Below are positions 52,975 to 62,093 of a DNA stretch of 64,000 bases, piece after piece (position 1 is the first letter of the stretch; every line of letters begins with the position of its first letter). The stretch is from Ferruginibacter sp. (GTDB taxonomy: Bacteria; Bacteroidota; Bacteroidia; Chitinophagales; Chitinophagaceae): assembly GCA_014379625.1 (NCBI GenBank), contig JACMLJ010000009.1, forward strand, positions 19,818-83,817. The letters run 5' to 3'. Made by a program: the position numbers and the translations under genes. Below the pieces are notes generated by a model. That model was not told where the DNA came from. It saw only the letters and a program-made list of their open reading frames with translations, and made no database searches.

Positions 52975-53067
52975 GAATAGTATATGGTTTGTATTCCATT
53001 TCACAGGGAATTAGCGGTCTACAATGCGTTTAGTGGATCATAAACCTGCCATTGGTTAAGCAGGGCG

Positions 53068-54048
53068 CTAATCAAAAGGTAAAAACTTTTCCTGTTGCAC
53101 TTTTTTCAATTTTGGGGCGATGGCATTTAAATGTTCGCCATTCATTACTTTTTCGTACAAAGCCAAATATTGAAAGGTCATTTTATCAGCAGTAAAATTG
53201 TCCATCACATACCGGTGGCATACTGTACGATCATATACATCAATATTTTTTACCGCGTTTACCAGTTCATCCTTTTTTGCAGATAAAAAACCAACTTCGG
53301 CTGGTACCAGTTCAGTTAAAGATCCATATGGTGTGCCGATAACAGGGCAACCAAAATAAAGGCTTTCAACAATGGCTATCCCAAAGGGCTCATTCCACAA
53401 AACAGGAAATAATAACCCCTTTGAGCCATTAATAATTGTGTTCTTTTCTTCGCCCCCCTTCATGCCACGAAAACGGGTATTGGGATCAAATGTTAAACGG
53501 ATACCCATATTGAAATTAAACCTAACCCCACCGATTACCTGCAGTGGCACACTTGCTTCCCTTGCGATCTTTATCGCAGCGCTCACATTTTTGACCCTCC
53601 AGGCCGCATCTGCTAAAAAATGGACATAATGCCTTTTTGAAGTTAAATCAGGTTTTCCATAATCTTCCACATCCAAGCAATTGTACACAAAACTGTCACT
53701 TCCGTAACGACCCGCATGATTCCGGGATACAAACACCGTATTACTGTCAAGGTCTGCGGCTTCATTCAAATTACCCTGCATGGTTATGATGTAGGGTTTG
53801 ACGGGCTTTTCATTATTGCCGGATAGCAGGTGAACTATATCCACGGATGCAGGAACCTGGCTATTAAAAGCTACTGCATGATTTAATTCATACACATCGG
53901 CAAAGGGGCAATAGGAACCTTTGGCAACGAGGTAAGAAACTTTATGGCCCATTTTTACCAGCATCTTTCCCAGCCACCAGATCACCCTTTCGGTTCCACC
54001 ATATTTCAAAGCAGGTATGACTGAATTATTTACAATGAGGATATGCAT
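53068..54048 (-). CDS. GT4-like glycosyltransferase
   Basis: A 326-residue GT-B fold transferase. The N-terminal half opens with MHILIVNNSVIPALKYGGTERVIWWLGKML, the usual sugar-acceptor domain start with a GG motif. The C-terminal half has GLLFPVLWNEPFGIAIVESLYFGCPVIGTPYGSLTELV, with the EPFGIAIVES donor-binding motif of family 4. Length is rather short. It probably adds a sugar to a surface polymer or a small acceptor. The neighbours (GH1, PNPOx-like) give no clue. Confidence 0.85.
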   Translation of the reverse strand: MHILIVNNSVIPALKYGGTERVIWWLGKMLVKMGHKVSYLVAKGSYCPFADVYELNHAVAFNSQVPASVDIVHLLSGNNEKPVKPYIITMQGNLNEAADLDSNTVFVSRNHAGRYGSDSFVYNCLDVEDYGKPDLTSKRHYVHFLADAAWRVKNVSAAIKIAREASVPLQVIGGVRFNFNMGIRLTFDPNTRFRGMKGGEEKNTIINGSKGLLFPVLWNEPFGIAIVESLYFGCPVIGTPYGSLTELVPAEVGFLSAKKDELVNAVKNIDVYDRTVCHRYVMDNFTADKMTFQYLALYEKVMNGEHLNAIAPKLKKVQQEKFLPFD

Positions 54049-54257
54049 GTCAGAATATTAATTTAGTACAGAAAATATTGGATTAGCCATCATCTTCAGA
54101 AATTTGTTGTATTATCTTGCGCAACTGAAGCAGTTAGCAGCAATTTCGTAAAGTTCAACTATAATTCCAGCCTTACCCAATATATTTAGTTTCAAGCCGA
54201 GGGAATAATCCCGGTATGTTATAAAACTTAAGTGCCGGATCTTTGTTTACGGTAAAT

Positions 54258-54878
54258 ATGCAAACAGTATGTATAGACGGGTTACACTATGATCTCGCCG
54301 CAATAGAAAAGAATTGCTGGCAGCGGATCATCAACGGTTCTTTACAAAAAAGGAATGCCTTTCAAACACCCGTTGTAGCAAATGCAGGGGCATCAGGAAT
54401 AAATATGCGAACGGTGGTATTGCGTGAAGCAGGGGCTGCCAAAAAACAACTGTCATTTTATACAGATAACCGCAGTGGTAAGTGGGCGGAACTGCAACGA
54501 AATAATAGGATCAGCTGGTTATTTTATGATCCACTCGACCGCATTCAGATAAGGGCTGGCGGCATTGCCGCTTTACACCACAACGATGAACTGGCGGATA
54601 AGGCCTGGAGCGGCACCAGTATTACCAATAGAAAAAATTATCTGAGTGAACCGGCCCCTTCTACTGAAACGGAACACCCGGTAAGCGGGCTGCCAACCGA
54701 ATTTGAACAGGCTGATCCTACAGCAGAACAAACTGAAGCGGGCAGGAAAAATTTTGGCCTCGTTATCACCAGCATACAATGGATGGAATGGCTATGGCTC
54801 AATAATAGCTGCCATCGCAGGGCAGTTTTTGTTTATAACGAAAAGGAAAGTTTTACTGCAAACTGGCTGGTGCCATAA
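54258..54878 (+). CDS. Pyridoxamine 5'-phosphate oxidase-like FMN-binding protein
   Basis: A 206-residue split-barrel flavoprotein. The pattern NMRTVVLREAG, LSFYTDNRSGKWAELQRNNRISWLFYDPLDRIQIRAGG is the FMN-binding core of PNPOx-like proteins. The C-terminus (WMEWLWLNNSCHRRAVF) resembles the PNPOx dimer region but lacks the classical RLSDR motif. True PdxH is therefore unlikely; a flavin/F420-type reductase is an alternative. I chose the ATG at 54258; the TTG at 54243 overlaps the -7-like GATCTTTG (54238-54245). Confidence 0.82.
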   Translation: MQTVCIDGLHYDLAAIEKNCWQRIINGSLQKRNAFQTPVVANAGASGINMRTVVLREAGAAKKQLSFYTDNRSGKWAELQRNNRISWLFYDPLDRIQIRAGGIAALHHNDELADKAWSGTSITNRKNYLSEPAPSTETEHPVSGLPTEFEQADPTAEQTEAGRKNFGLVITSIQWMEWLWLNNSCHRRAVFVYNEKESFTANWLVP

Positions 54879-55280
54879 ATAAATAATGCAGCGAATGTGC
54901 ATTCTATATTAAACCAATACTTTTATCGATCATTTACTTCACTTCTCTTAATTAATAAAACACAACTACCCGTAATTACTATTCCCCGATTAGCGGATAT
55001 AGCCATACCGCCTTTTCATTTATTAATGACAAAAAAACCTTATACTTTAGCCGCAGTCAAAATTACAAGTCACTTTTTAAGATGGGAAGCAAAAAAATGC
55101 ATTTAAAATATCTTTCATTTAACTTTTTTTTAGGATTTGTCTGAGAAAAATGCATCATTCACCATTTTTTTTTAAATATTAATTGATAATATATTAAATA
55201 TTTGTTAATTTTAAATTAGAATATCTTTTTTTCGGAATTATTTAAGATGAATTTCCTTCCAAACTAAAACTACACTACAC
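54879..55280. other. AT-rich leader region of the susC-like gene
   Basis: 402 bp without a supported gene. A plausible promoter for the SusC/D operon is TTTG at 55201-55204 followed after 17 nt by TATCTTTT (55222-55229), giving a ~50-nt leader. A 69-codon open frame at 54897-55106 has no recognisable feature. No operator or regulator gene is adjacent. Confidence 0.45.
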
Positions 55281-58200
55281 ATGAGAAAATTAATGACTAT
55301 TATGATAGCATCCCTGCTATCCTTTGGCGCCGTTACTGCTCAAATCCGTTTAATTTCAGGTAAGGTAACTGATTCAAAAGGGGTTCCGGTGCCTGCTGCC
55401 ACCGTTAATCTGAAGGGTGGCGCCGCAGTTGCCGCCGATGAAAATGGTAATTTTAAAATTAATGCAAAAACGGGAGATGTGCTTACCATTTCATCAATAG
55501 ACTTTGGCACCACTTCAGTAAGAGTGGGCACGGAATCTACGGTTTCAGTTTCAATGCTTACTACCGAAAACAAATTATCGGAAGTGATAGTAACGGCACA
55601 GGGTGTGCGCCGACGCCCCAAAGAATTGGGTTATTCTGTTGCCCGTTTAAACACGGAAGATATCATAGCTGGTCGTTCACCTCAACTGGCACAAAGTCTT
55701 TCAGGAAAAGTTGCCGGCCTTGCAGTTTTTAATGTGAACAATTCTGTTGACCCGTCTTTCAAGATTAATTTAAGGGGCTATCGCTCCCTTACCGGCAGTA
55801 ATGACGCATTGATTGTTGTGGATGGCACGCCTTATCCATCGCCAGCTTCACAAAGTCCTGCTACTTTCACAGGTAATTCTGTGGCTTATGCCAATCCTTT
55901 AAGCCTGATTAATCCAAATGATATTGAAAGTATTACGGTATTAAAGGGTGGTGTGGCCGCAACTATCTATGGTTCTGATGGGGTGAATGGGGCTTTGGTG
56001 ATCACCACTAAAAAAGGAACAAAGGGTAAACCGAAAGTGTCTTACAGCCATTCTTCCAATTTTGAAGAAGTTAGTTTTTTGCCGGAGTACCAGGATAAAT
56101 TTGGCAGCGGTTCACACTATGCAGCCGGTTTCGGTACCGCTAACTGGAAACCAAATTATCTAGACCGTATGAAAGATAACTGGAAGTCTTATGAGAACCA
56201 GCAATATGGGGATGGTTACGATGGATCTATGCGTCCCGCGGGAAGGACCCTGCAGGATGGATCTGTATTAATGTTGCCATATTCCGCTATATCCGGCGAA
56301 AGAAAACGTATCTGGGACAAAGGTTTCAGCACTAATAACCAGGTATCTGTAAGTAGTGGAGGAGAACAGAATACATTTTATGCCTCGCTGGAAAATAATA
56401 TAACCCAGGGTATTGTGCCCGGTGATAAAAGTGGTCGTACCGGGGTAAGGGTTGCCGGTAGTTCGGAATATAGCAAGTTTAGAATTGCGTATAACGCAGC
56501 GTACGTCCAACAAAATTTTAACCGCTCCACTTTCGATTTTTATAACGAGGCGATCAACCAGGCAGCGCATATACCGCTTAGCACATTGCGTGACTGGAGA
56601 AATAATAAGTTTGCAAGCCCTGATGCGTATTATAATGATTATTATACCAACCCTTATTTCAAATTAGACAATGAGCGCACAAAATATAAGGATGCAAATC
56701 TTACAGGCGGGTTAGAAATGAATTATAAAATTACACCCTGGCTGACCGCCTATAACAGAACCGGCGCAATAAACAATACCCGCATACGTAAGAACACGGT
56801 AGGGAAATACATTTACAGTCCATACGCAAAATCGCAGGCCTTTGTTCCGGCAGGCTTTGGTTCTGCGGCGGTGGATGGCCTGGGCATCACCCGCACGGGT
56901 ACCGATATTCCCGGTAGCGTTTATGATGCGTCCGGTGTCGAAAACATCCTCAGTAATGAAGCCCAGTTACAGGTCAATAAAGATTTTGGAGATTTCAGTG
57001 TTAAAGGTTTAGTAGGCTTTAGCCTGTATGACCGGAAAACAAAATTGGTGGAAATAAGTTCCACGTCGATAGTTGTGCCGGGGATTAATAATGTAAGTAA
57101 CCGCCAGGGTAATTTGAGCGGAGGTGAAGAAAATACCGAGTATCGGAAATACGGGTACTATGCGGATGTATTAGGAGGCTGGAAAGATAAGATTTTTTTA
57201 CACACGACCATCCGTTATGATGCAACATCCAAATTCTATACACCTAAAAGAACTTCCAGCCAGTATAGCTATTTGTATTACGGGGTAGATGCGGCTGCGG
57301 TGATAACCGATTTAATTCCTTCTTTCAAAGGAAATGTGCTTTCTTATGCTAAATTAAGGGCGGGGATAAATAAGAACGGCAATGACAATATTGCGTTGTA
57401 TGGTTTAGATCCGAACTTCACCAATGCATCAGGTTTCCCTTATGGGAATACGGTTGGAGTTAGTGTAGGGGATATTTTACCCGATTCTGCGCTTCGCCCC
57501 GAGATTGTACGTTCGTATGAAGTGGGAGGAGAATTTCAGTTCTTAAAAGGCAGGATCAGCCTTGATTTTTCCTATTATTCCCAGAAAAGCCAGGACCAGG
57601 TGGTAACAGTCAAGATACCGAACAGCACGGGATATAATAATTTCCGGGTAAATATCGGCCTCACTAAGAACTGGGGTTATGAAACTGATCTCCGTTTCCA
57701 GGTTATCCGGTCCCCGAAATTTGAATTTGATTTTAATGTAAGATATTCCTATAACGACAATAAAGTAATAGAGTTATATCCGGGAGTGGATGAATTTTCA
57801 GTGGCAGGTTTTGCTTATGCGTCAGCATATATAATCAAAAACCAGTCTTTCCCGGTTATGAAGGCCATCAGTTATGTTCGTGATTCTGCAACAGGCCGTG
57901 TAATAGTAAATAAAGCCAATGGCTATCCTTTAAATACAGGCCCATTAAAGAATTTTGGTCGTACCACACCCAAACACATGCTCGGCTGGAGCACGCGGTT
58001 CAGCTATGGGGATTTTACCCTGAACGCTAACTTTGAATACCGTGGAGGCAATGTAATATACAGTGACCTGGGTCGCCAGATGACCTTTACGGGATCTGGC
58101 AAATGGACTGAAGACAGGACCCCGCATATTTTCCCTAATTCTGCTTACAATGATGGAACGGGGAAAATCATACCTAATACAAGTATCAATGCAGCGGAAG

Positions 58201-58511
58201 GGGAATACGAGTTATGGTATACTTATTACCGTGTTATAGCCGAAAATTTCGTGGTACCAGGTTGGTTTATTAAACTCAGGGATATCAATCTTTCGTATAA
58301 TTTCCCTTCGTCGCTGATGTCAAAAACCAAATTTATTTCCAATGCCTCTGTTTCACTTTTTGGCCGCAACCTTTTCACAATTGTGGATAAAGCGAACCAG
58401 TTCACCGACCCCGAATATAGTTTCACTACCGGCAATGGCCAGGGTGTAAACACTACTGCCCAAACCCCGCCCGTAAGGCAATACGGTATTAATCTAAACC
58501 TTACTTTTTAA
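55281..58511 (+). CDS. SusC/RagA-like TonB-dependent outer-membrane receptor
   Basis: A 1076-residue outer-membrane transporter. A signal peptide (residues 1-20, MIASLLSFGAVTAQ) precedes a carboxypeptidase-regulatory-like domain (~22-100, GKVTDSKGVPVPAATVNLKGG). The plug follows (about 105-225) with ELGYSVARLN, VFNVNNSVDPSFKINLRGYRSL, ALIVVDGTPYP and the hallmark IESITVLKGGVAATIYGSDGVNGALVITTKKG. The remainder is a 22-strand barrel ending in YGINLNLTF. It imports glycans or other large nutrients with SusD and TonB energy. A SusD gene starts 20 nt downstream. No sigma/anti-sigma pair or hydrolase gene is adjacent, so the ligand cannot be told. Confidence 0.95.
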   Translation: MRKLMTIMIASLLSFGAVTAQIRLISGKVTDSKGVPVPAATVNLKGGAAVAADENGNFKINAKTGDVLTISSIDFGTTSVRVGTESTVSVSMLTTENKLSEVIVTAQGVRRRPKELGYSVARLNTEDIIAGRSPQLAQSLSGKVAGLAVFNVNNSVDPSFKINLRGYRSLTGSNDALIVVDGTPYPSPASQSPATFTGNSVAYANPLSLINPNDIESITVLKGGVAATIYGSDGVNGALVITTKKGTKGKPKVSYSHSSNFEEVSFLPEYQDKFGSGSHYAAGFGTANWKPNYLDRMKDNWKSYENQQYGDGYDGSMRPAGRTLQDGSVLMLPYSAISGERKRIWDKGFSTNNQVSVSSGGEQNTFYASLENNITQGIVPGDKSGRTGVRVAGSSEYSKFRIAYNAAYVQQNFNRSTFDFYNEAINQAAHIPLSTLRDWRNNKFASPDAYYNDYYTNPYFKLDNERTKYKDANLTGGLEMNYKITPWLTAYNRTGAINNTRIRKNTVGKYIYSPYAKSQAFVPAGFGSAAVDGLGITRTGTDIPGSVYDASGVENILSNEAQLQVNKDFGDFSVKGLVGFSLYDRKTKLVEISSTSIVVPGINNVSNRQGNLSGGEENTEYRKYGYYADVLGGWKDKIFLHTTIRYDATSKFYTPKRTSSQYSYLYYGVDAAAVITDLIPSFKGNVLSYAKLRAGINKNGNDNIALYGLDPNFTNASGFPYGNTVGVSVGDILPDSALRPEIVRSYEVGGEFQFLKGRISLDFSYYSQKSQDQVVTVKIPNSTGYNNFRVNIGLTKNWGYETDLRFQVIRSPKFEFDFNVRYSYNDNKVIELYPGVDEFSVAGFAYASAYIIKNQSFPVMKAISYVRDSATGRVIVNKANGYPLNTGPLKNFGRTTPKHMLGWSTRFSYGDFTLNANFEYRGGNVIYSDLGRQMTFTGSGKWTEDRTPHIFPNSAYNDGTGKIIPNTSINAAEGEYELWYTYYRVIAENFVVPGWFIKLRDINLSYNFPSSLMSKTKFISNASVSLFGRNLFTIVDKANQFTDPEYSFTTGNGQGVNTTAQTPPVRQYGINLNLTF

Positions 58512-58531
58512 TAACTTTTAATCGTCTGTTT

Positions 58532-60076
58532 ATGATAAATAATAACAAACTCAAAACTATCCTGCTCGTTGCTTGTATAGGTCTGACAGTTACAGGCTGC
58601 AAGAAGACCTGGCTGGATATAAATACCAATCCCAATAGCTTACCACCCACCAGGCCGGATTTTGAATTTACGGCTGCCATTGGTCGAAATGCAGCAGTAC
58701 TGGGCGCAAACGAAATAGGTTCCTACTGGTCGGCTCAAATGACCCAATCCAGCACCTATGCTTATAGTGCCCCTAATTTTTCCTATAGTTTTAACAATAC
58801 CAATTTCAATTTCTGGGACGGCTGGTACGACATATTGGAAGATCTGGAGTATGCTATAACGAAGGCCGACGAGAATGGTCTGCCTGCAATAAAAGGCCCG
58901 GCAAAAATCATAAAAGCGCATATATTCCAGGAACTGGTTGATGTATATGGAAATATTCCGTTCACGGATGCATTAAAAGGGAGCGGGTCGCTGGCGCCAA
59001 AATTTGACGATCAGAAAACGGTATATGAAGGTTTGATAACATTATTAGACCAGGCAATTGCAGATATTAAGGCCAATCCATTTGATGTGGTAAGTTCTGC
59101 CGCTGATGTAATTTTTAAAGGTGGTACAGGTGGAACCACCTCCTGGATAAGACTGGCTAATAGTTTAAAATTAAGAATACTTATCCGCCAAAGCAGGATA
59201 ACCGGCCGGGACGCATATATTACCACGGAGATCAATAAGGCAGCCGCTACCTCAGAAGGTTTCCTGGCTGCAGGCCAGGATGCAGGAGCAAACCCGGGTT
59301 ATACTGCAGCTTCAGGTCAAACCAATCCTTTTTATGATAACTGGGGCTATGATGCCAATGCAGCAACCCGCGCGTTGGGGCGCTTTCCACGCCCAACTAC
59401 TTACTTGTTTAATTTAATGAAAGCAACTAACGATACATTCAGGTTAAAGCGTCTTTTTTATACTTCGGGTGGTGAAAGCACTACTGTTCCAGGGGTAAGT
59501 GCGCTGCCTGAGATCATCGCTAATTATGTTGCTATTCCTTACGGTTCAGCATCAGGTTTCCTTGCCCAGGTTACATCCCCGATAGGCCCCGCACTCATCA
59601 AAAGAGGAACAGTAAACAATCCCATGTACCTGATGACAGCAGCGGAAAGTTTTTTACTGCTGGCTGAAGCAAAGCAAAGGTATCCAACACTCACCCTTAG
59701 CGGTACAGCCCAAACTTATTATGAGCAGGGAGTAAAAGAATCCTTCCGGGTAACCGGTACAGCAGCTTCTGCAGCCACTACCCTACTGACCAGCGGTAAA
59801 GACCTGGCCGACTGGACGGCTTCGCCTGATAAACTAAAAGCTATCTGGCAGCAGAAATGGCTCGCGCTGGTACATTACGGCGGATTAGAAGCCTGGAGTG
59901 AATTTCGCCGCACGAATTATCCTGTTATTCCACTTTCGGTATCGGCGCCTGTTGGGCAGAAATTACCGCTGCGCCTACTTTACCCAAGCACAGAAGTGGG
60001 ATCGAATGGCGAAAACATTAAATCGCAGGGACCGGTCGATGTATTTTCAACCAGGATATTCTGGGATGTGGATTAG
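58532..60076 (+). CDS. SusD/RagB-like surface lipoprotein
   Basis: A 514-residue lipoprotein. The lipobox is LTVTGC with Cys at ~22, so the mature protein is lipidated and exported to the cell surface. The start (KKTWLDINTNPNSLPPTRPDFEFTAAI) and the TPR-like helical core (VDVYGNIPFTDALKGSG, WIRLANSLKLRILIRQSR, AESFLLLAEAKQRYP) are those of the SusD-like group that includes the SusD-2/RagB-type of long ligand-binding lids. It forms a complex with the SusC-like receptor 20 nt upstream. A strong terminator follows at 60094-60127. Confidence 0.93.
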   Translation: MINNNKLKTILLVACIGLTVTGCKKTWLDINTNPNSLPPTRPDFEFTAAIGRNAAVLGANEIGSYWSAQMTQSSTYAYSAPNFSYSFNNTNFNFWDGWYDILEDLEYAITKADENGLPAIKGPAKIIKAHIFQELVDVYGNIPFTDALKGSGSLAPKFDDQKTVYEGLITLLDQAIADIKANPFDVVSSAADVIFKGGTGGTTSWIRLANSLKLRILIRQSRITGRDAYITTEINKAAATSEGFLAAGQDAGANPGYTAASGQTNPFYDNWGYDANAATRALGRFPRPTTYLFNLMKATNDTFRLKRLFYTSGGESTTVPGVSALPEIIANYVAIPYGSASGFLAQVTSPIGPALIKRGTVNNPMYLMTAAESFLLLAEAKQRYPTLTLSGTAQTYYEQGVKESFRVTGTAASAATTLLTSGKDLADWTASPDKLKAIWQQKWLALVHYGGLEAWSEFRRTNYPVIPLSVSAPVGQKLPLRLLYPSTEVGSNGENIKSQGPVDVFSTRIFWDVD

Positions 60077-60093
60077 TGAAATTTAATTTATTC

Positions 60094-60127
60094 AAAAAAA
60101 GGGCGGCCCGGAGGCAGCCCTTTTTTT
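60094..60127. terminator. Bidirectional intrinsic terminator after susCD
   Basis: GGGCGGCC-CGGA-GGCAGCCC: an 8-bp stem with one mismatch and a 4-nt loop, flanked by seven A on one side and seven T on the other. It can end transcripts from both the susCD operon and the convergent methyltransferase gene. Confidence 0.85.
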
Positions 60128-60159
60128 ATGAATGGCTATGCACAAATAAAAGGCAAAAG

Positions 60160-60804
60160 TTATCGCAACTGTTTTTGCACCAGCACCTGAAACGCTTCCG
60201 CACTATTCCCATTCATTGTTTTTACTTCAATCATATCTTCATTTTGTATGCTGAAATTTTTAACCAGCGTAGATATCCATTCCTTTGTGTGGTGCCTGAA
60301 AGTGACGCCTTCCGGTAAGCTAAATACGCCAAAATTATCCGGGTCATTATTGAGATAAGCATACCTGTTTTTGGAGATTTCATTGTCCTGCAAATAATAG
60401 TCGCTGATATAAATGTAGCCGCCGGGTTTTAATTTTGATTGTAAAAGATCAATTAAACCCAATTGCCCGGCATTGGAAGGAATGCAGGTTAATACTGCAA
60501 ATAAGATAAAGCAGTCCACGCTGTTATCATCTAACAGCAACGCGGATGGGTCGCCGATATGATGGAGGGGAAGATCATTATTTCTGCCCCGGTTAATTAA
60601 CTCAAGCGAAGTATCATACCCGGTGGTATTGGCAAACCCGGTTTCAAGCAGTTCCTGTACAATCCTTCCATAGCCGCAGCCGTAGTCAACAATTACCGCA
60701 CCCTTATCAATATATTGTAAAAGCAGGTTGGTGTTGATGGGATGGGTAAATATTTTTTTTTGCGCAACGCTATCCCAATAATCTTTTTGATTATCAATAC
60801 TCAT
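60160..60804 (-). CDS. SAM-dependent methyltransferase, class I
   Basis: A 214-residue methyltransferase. Motif I is IVDYGCGYGR (residues 38-47), post-I has TGYDTSLELINRG, and motif IV is DNSVDCFILFAVLTCIP. The GGYIYISDYYLQDN segment after it is typical of UbiE/Tellurite-like class I enzymes. Substrate unknown. It is preceded by a 115-bp gap and follows the CvfB-like gene on the same strand, so co-transcription is possible. Confidence 0.85.
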   Translation of the reverse strand: MSIDNQKDYWDSVAQKKIFTHPINTNLLLQYIDKGAVIVDYGCGYGRIVQELLETGFANTTGYDTSLELINRGRNNDLPLHHIGDPSALLLDDNSVDCFILFAVLTCIPSNAGQLGLIDLLQSKLKPGGYIYISDYYLQDNEISKNRYAYLNNDPDNFGVFSLPEGVTFRHHTKEWISTLVKNFSIQNEDMIEVKTMNGNSAEAFQVLVQKQLR

Positions 60805-60910
60805 TAAACTGATATTTAACTAAAAAATATTGCTTATTGAAAAGCAGCTTTAAAAAATACGGTAAAATATTCGATCGTTATACGCCTGGTTTGCAGCAAA
60901 CTCTTTGAAG

Positions 60911-60936
60911 AACTCCCCTTCAGGGGCCGGGGGTTA
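60911..60936. repeat. GC-rich palindrome at the cvfB-like gene 3' end
   Basis: AACTCCCCTTCAGGGGCCGG, then GGGTTAA. Read on the minus strand it encodes LTPGP and the TGA stop, exactly as in bshC (31167-31188). The core CTCCCCTTCAGGGG forms a hairpin. Confidence 0.75.
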
Positions 60937-61777
60937 ACCTTATCCCTGTGTCTTCAAAAGAAATTACCCGTTGCCGGTACAGGTTACCTGTAGTCATCTT
61001 AAAGGTCTTCTTACTCATTCCAAAAAAGTCATAAATATCCTCGGGTTTGCTTTTATCGTTGTAGGGCAGGAAGCCGTTATTTTCCTCTAATAACCTGAGT
61101 ATTTTTCCGGATTCATCTTCCACCCGGCTATAGCCTGGTTTGCCCGCAGCAATATCTATCCTGAAACGGTCATCCTTGTCATTGCTCTCCGGGTATATTT
61201 TTTTTATAAATCCCCTGAACTTGTCACCCACCTGTATATTGCGGTAAATTTCATTAAAATGCAATACACCCGTATGCTGGTTGTTGATGATACACACATA
61301 GCCGATATCAGTACGGCGGTAAACGATCAGGTCCACTACTTCCAGTTCTTTTACGGTAAGTTCCTCATTACTTAAATAAGGTTCTAATTTTTCTGTGGCG
61401 GCTATCCTTCCGGTTTGTTCGTCTAAGTAAATTTTTACCAGGTAATCGCCATTGGGCCGCATGCCCATTACCTGTTTGGAGGTAGGTACAAAAATATCTT
61501 TCATCAATCCCATATCCAGAAAGGCGCCCTGCTCCGTAACAGTTACCGCCCTCATTTTTACTATGTCGCCCAGTATACCTTTCGGTTTTTGCGTGGTGGC
61601 AATGATCCGGTCTTCCCCGTCGTGATATAAAAACACTTTCAATTCATCGCCAATTGCCGTAGCAGTGGGAACAAAACGTTTAGGCAATAAAATGCCCTCC
61701 GCACCATCATCTAAATACACCCCGAAATCTACGGCCCGTATCACTTTTAATAAATTGTATTCGCCAACTTTGACCAT
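60920..61777 (-). CDS. CvfB/YitL-family S1 RNA-binding protein
   Basis: A 285-residue protein with three S1-like domains and a C-terminal winged helix, the CvfB layout. Signature stretches are NLLKVIRAVDFGVYLDDGAEGILLPKRFVP (domain 1), RAVTVTEQGAFLDMGLMKDIFVPTSKQ (domain 2) and GDKFRGFIKKIYPESNDKDDRFRID with the winged-helix SKPEDIYDFFGMSKKTFKMTTGNLYRQRVI. CvfB binds RNA and affects virulence genes in Staphylococcus; the role here is unknown. Its last five residues (LTPGP) and stop are inside a repeat copy. Confidence 0.9.
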   Translation of the reverse strand: MVKVGEYNLLKVIRAVDFGVYLDDGAEGILLPKRFVPTATAIGDELKVFLYHDGEDRIIATTQKPKGILGDIVKMRAVTVTEQGAFLDMGLMKDIFVPTSKQVMGMRPNGDYLVKIYLDEQTGRIAATEKLEPYLSNEELTVKELEVVDLIVYRRTDIGYVCIINNQHTGVLHFNEIYRNIQVGDKFRGFIKKIYPESNDKDDRFRIDIAAGKPGYSRVEDESGKILRLLEENNGFLPYNDKSKPEDIYDFFGMSKKTFKMTTGNLYRQRVISFEDTGIRLTPGP

Positions 61778-62093
61778 GTGTGGAAACTAAAAATGAAGGA
61801 TGAAAAAAGAAATTCTTGTAGTTTATTATAGACAACTCGTCTGCGAAAAAACTGAATCCATATTCTGCTCCGTTCCAAAAAACAAATTATAAATCCATAT
61901 ATGCAGTCGTTCAAAATGAAGAACAATTGATAACCGGTTATGCTACTATTTAAAAAATTTAAAAAGGGATAAATTCCCAACAGTTTCTTCCCAGACGACT
62001 AATAATCTTTCAACAATTAAATGATCTTCAGCCCCAGGGAATGCTTAATTATTAATTCTTAATTCTCAATTATTAATTCTCAATTCCCCTATC
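61778..62093. other. Intergenic spacer with AATTCTTAATTCTC short-word array
   Basis: 316 bp between the CvfB-like gene and ftsY, no gene seen. Near the ftsY end (about 62046-62088) the word TTAATTCTCAATTA is repeated several times. A 77-codon minus-strand open frame at 61747-61980 overlaps the gene start and has no recognisable features. Confidence 0.5.

Noticed and set aside
54258..54878. True PdxH (pyridoxamine phosphate oxidase)
   Set aside because: The classical C-terminal RLSDR-type motif is not seen, so only a PNPOx-like flavoprotein is supported.
54897..55106. 69-codon open frame before susC
   Set aside because: No recognisable features; more likely the untranslated leader region.
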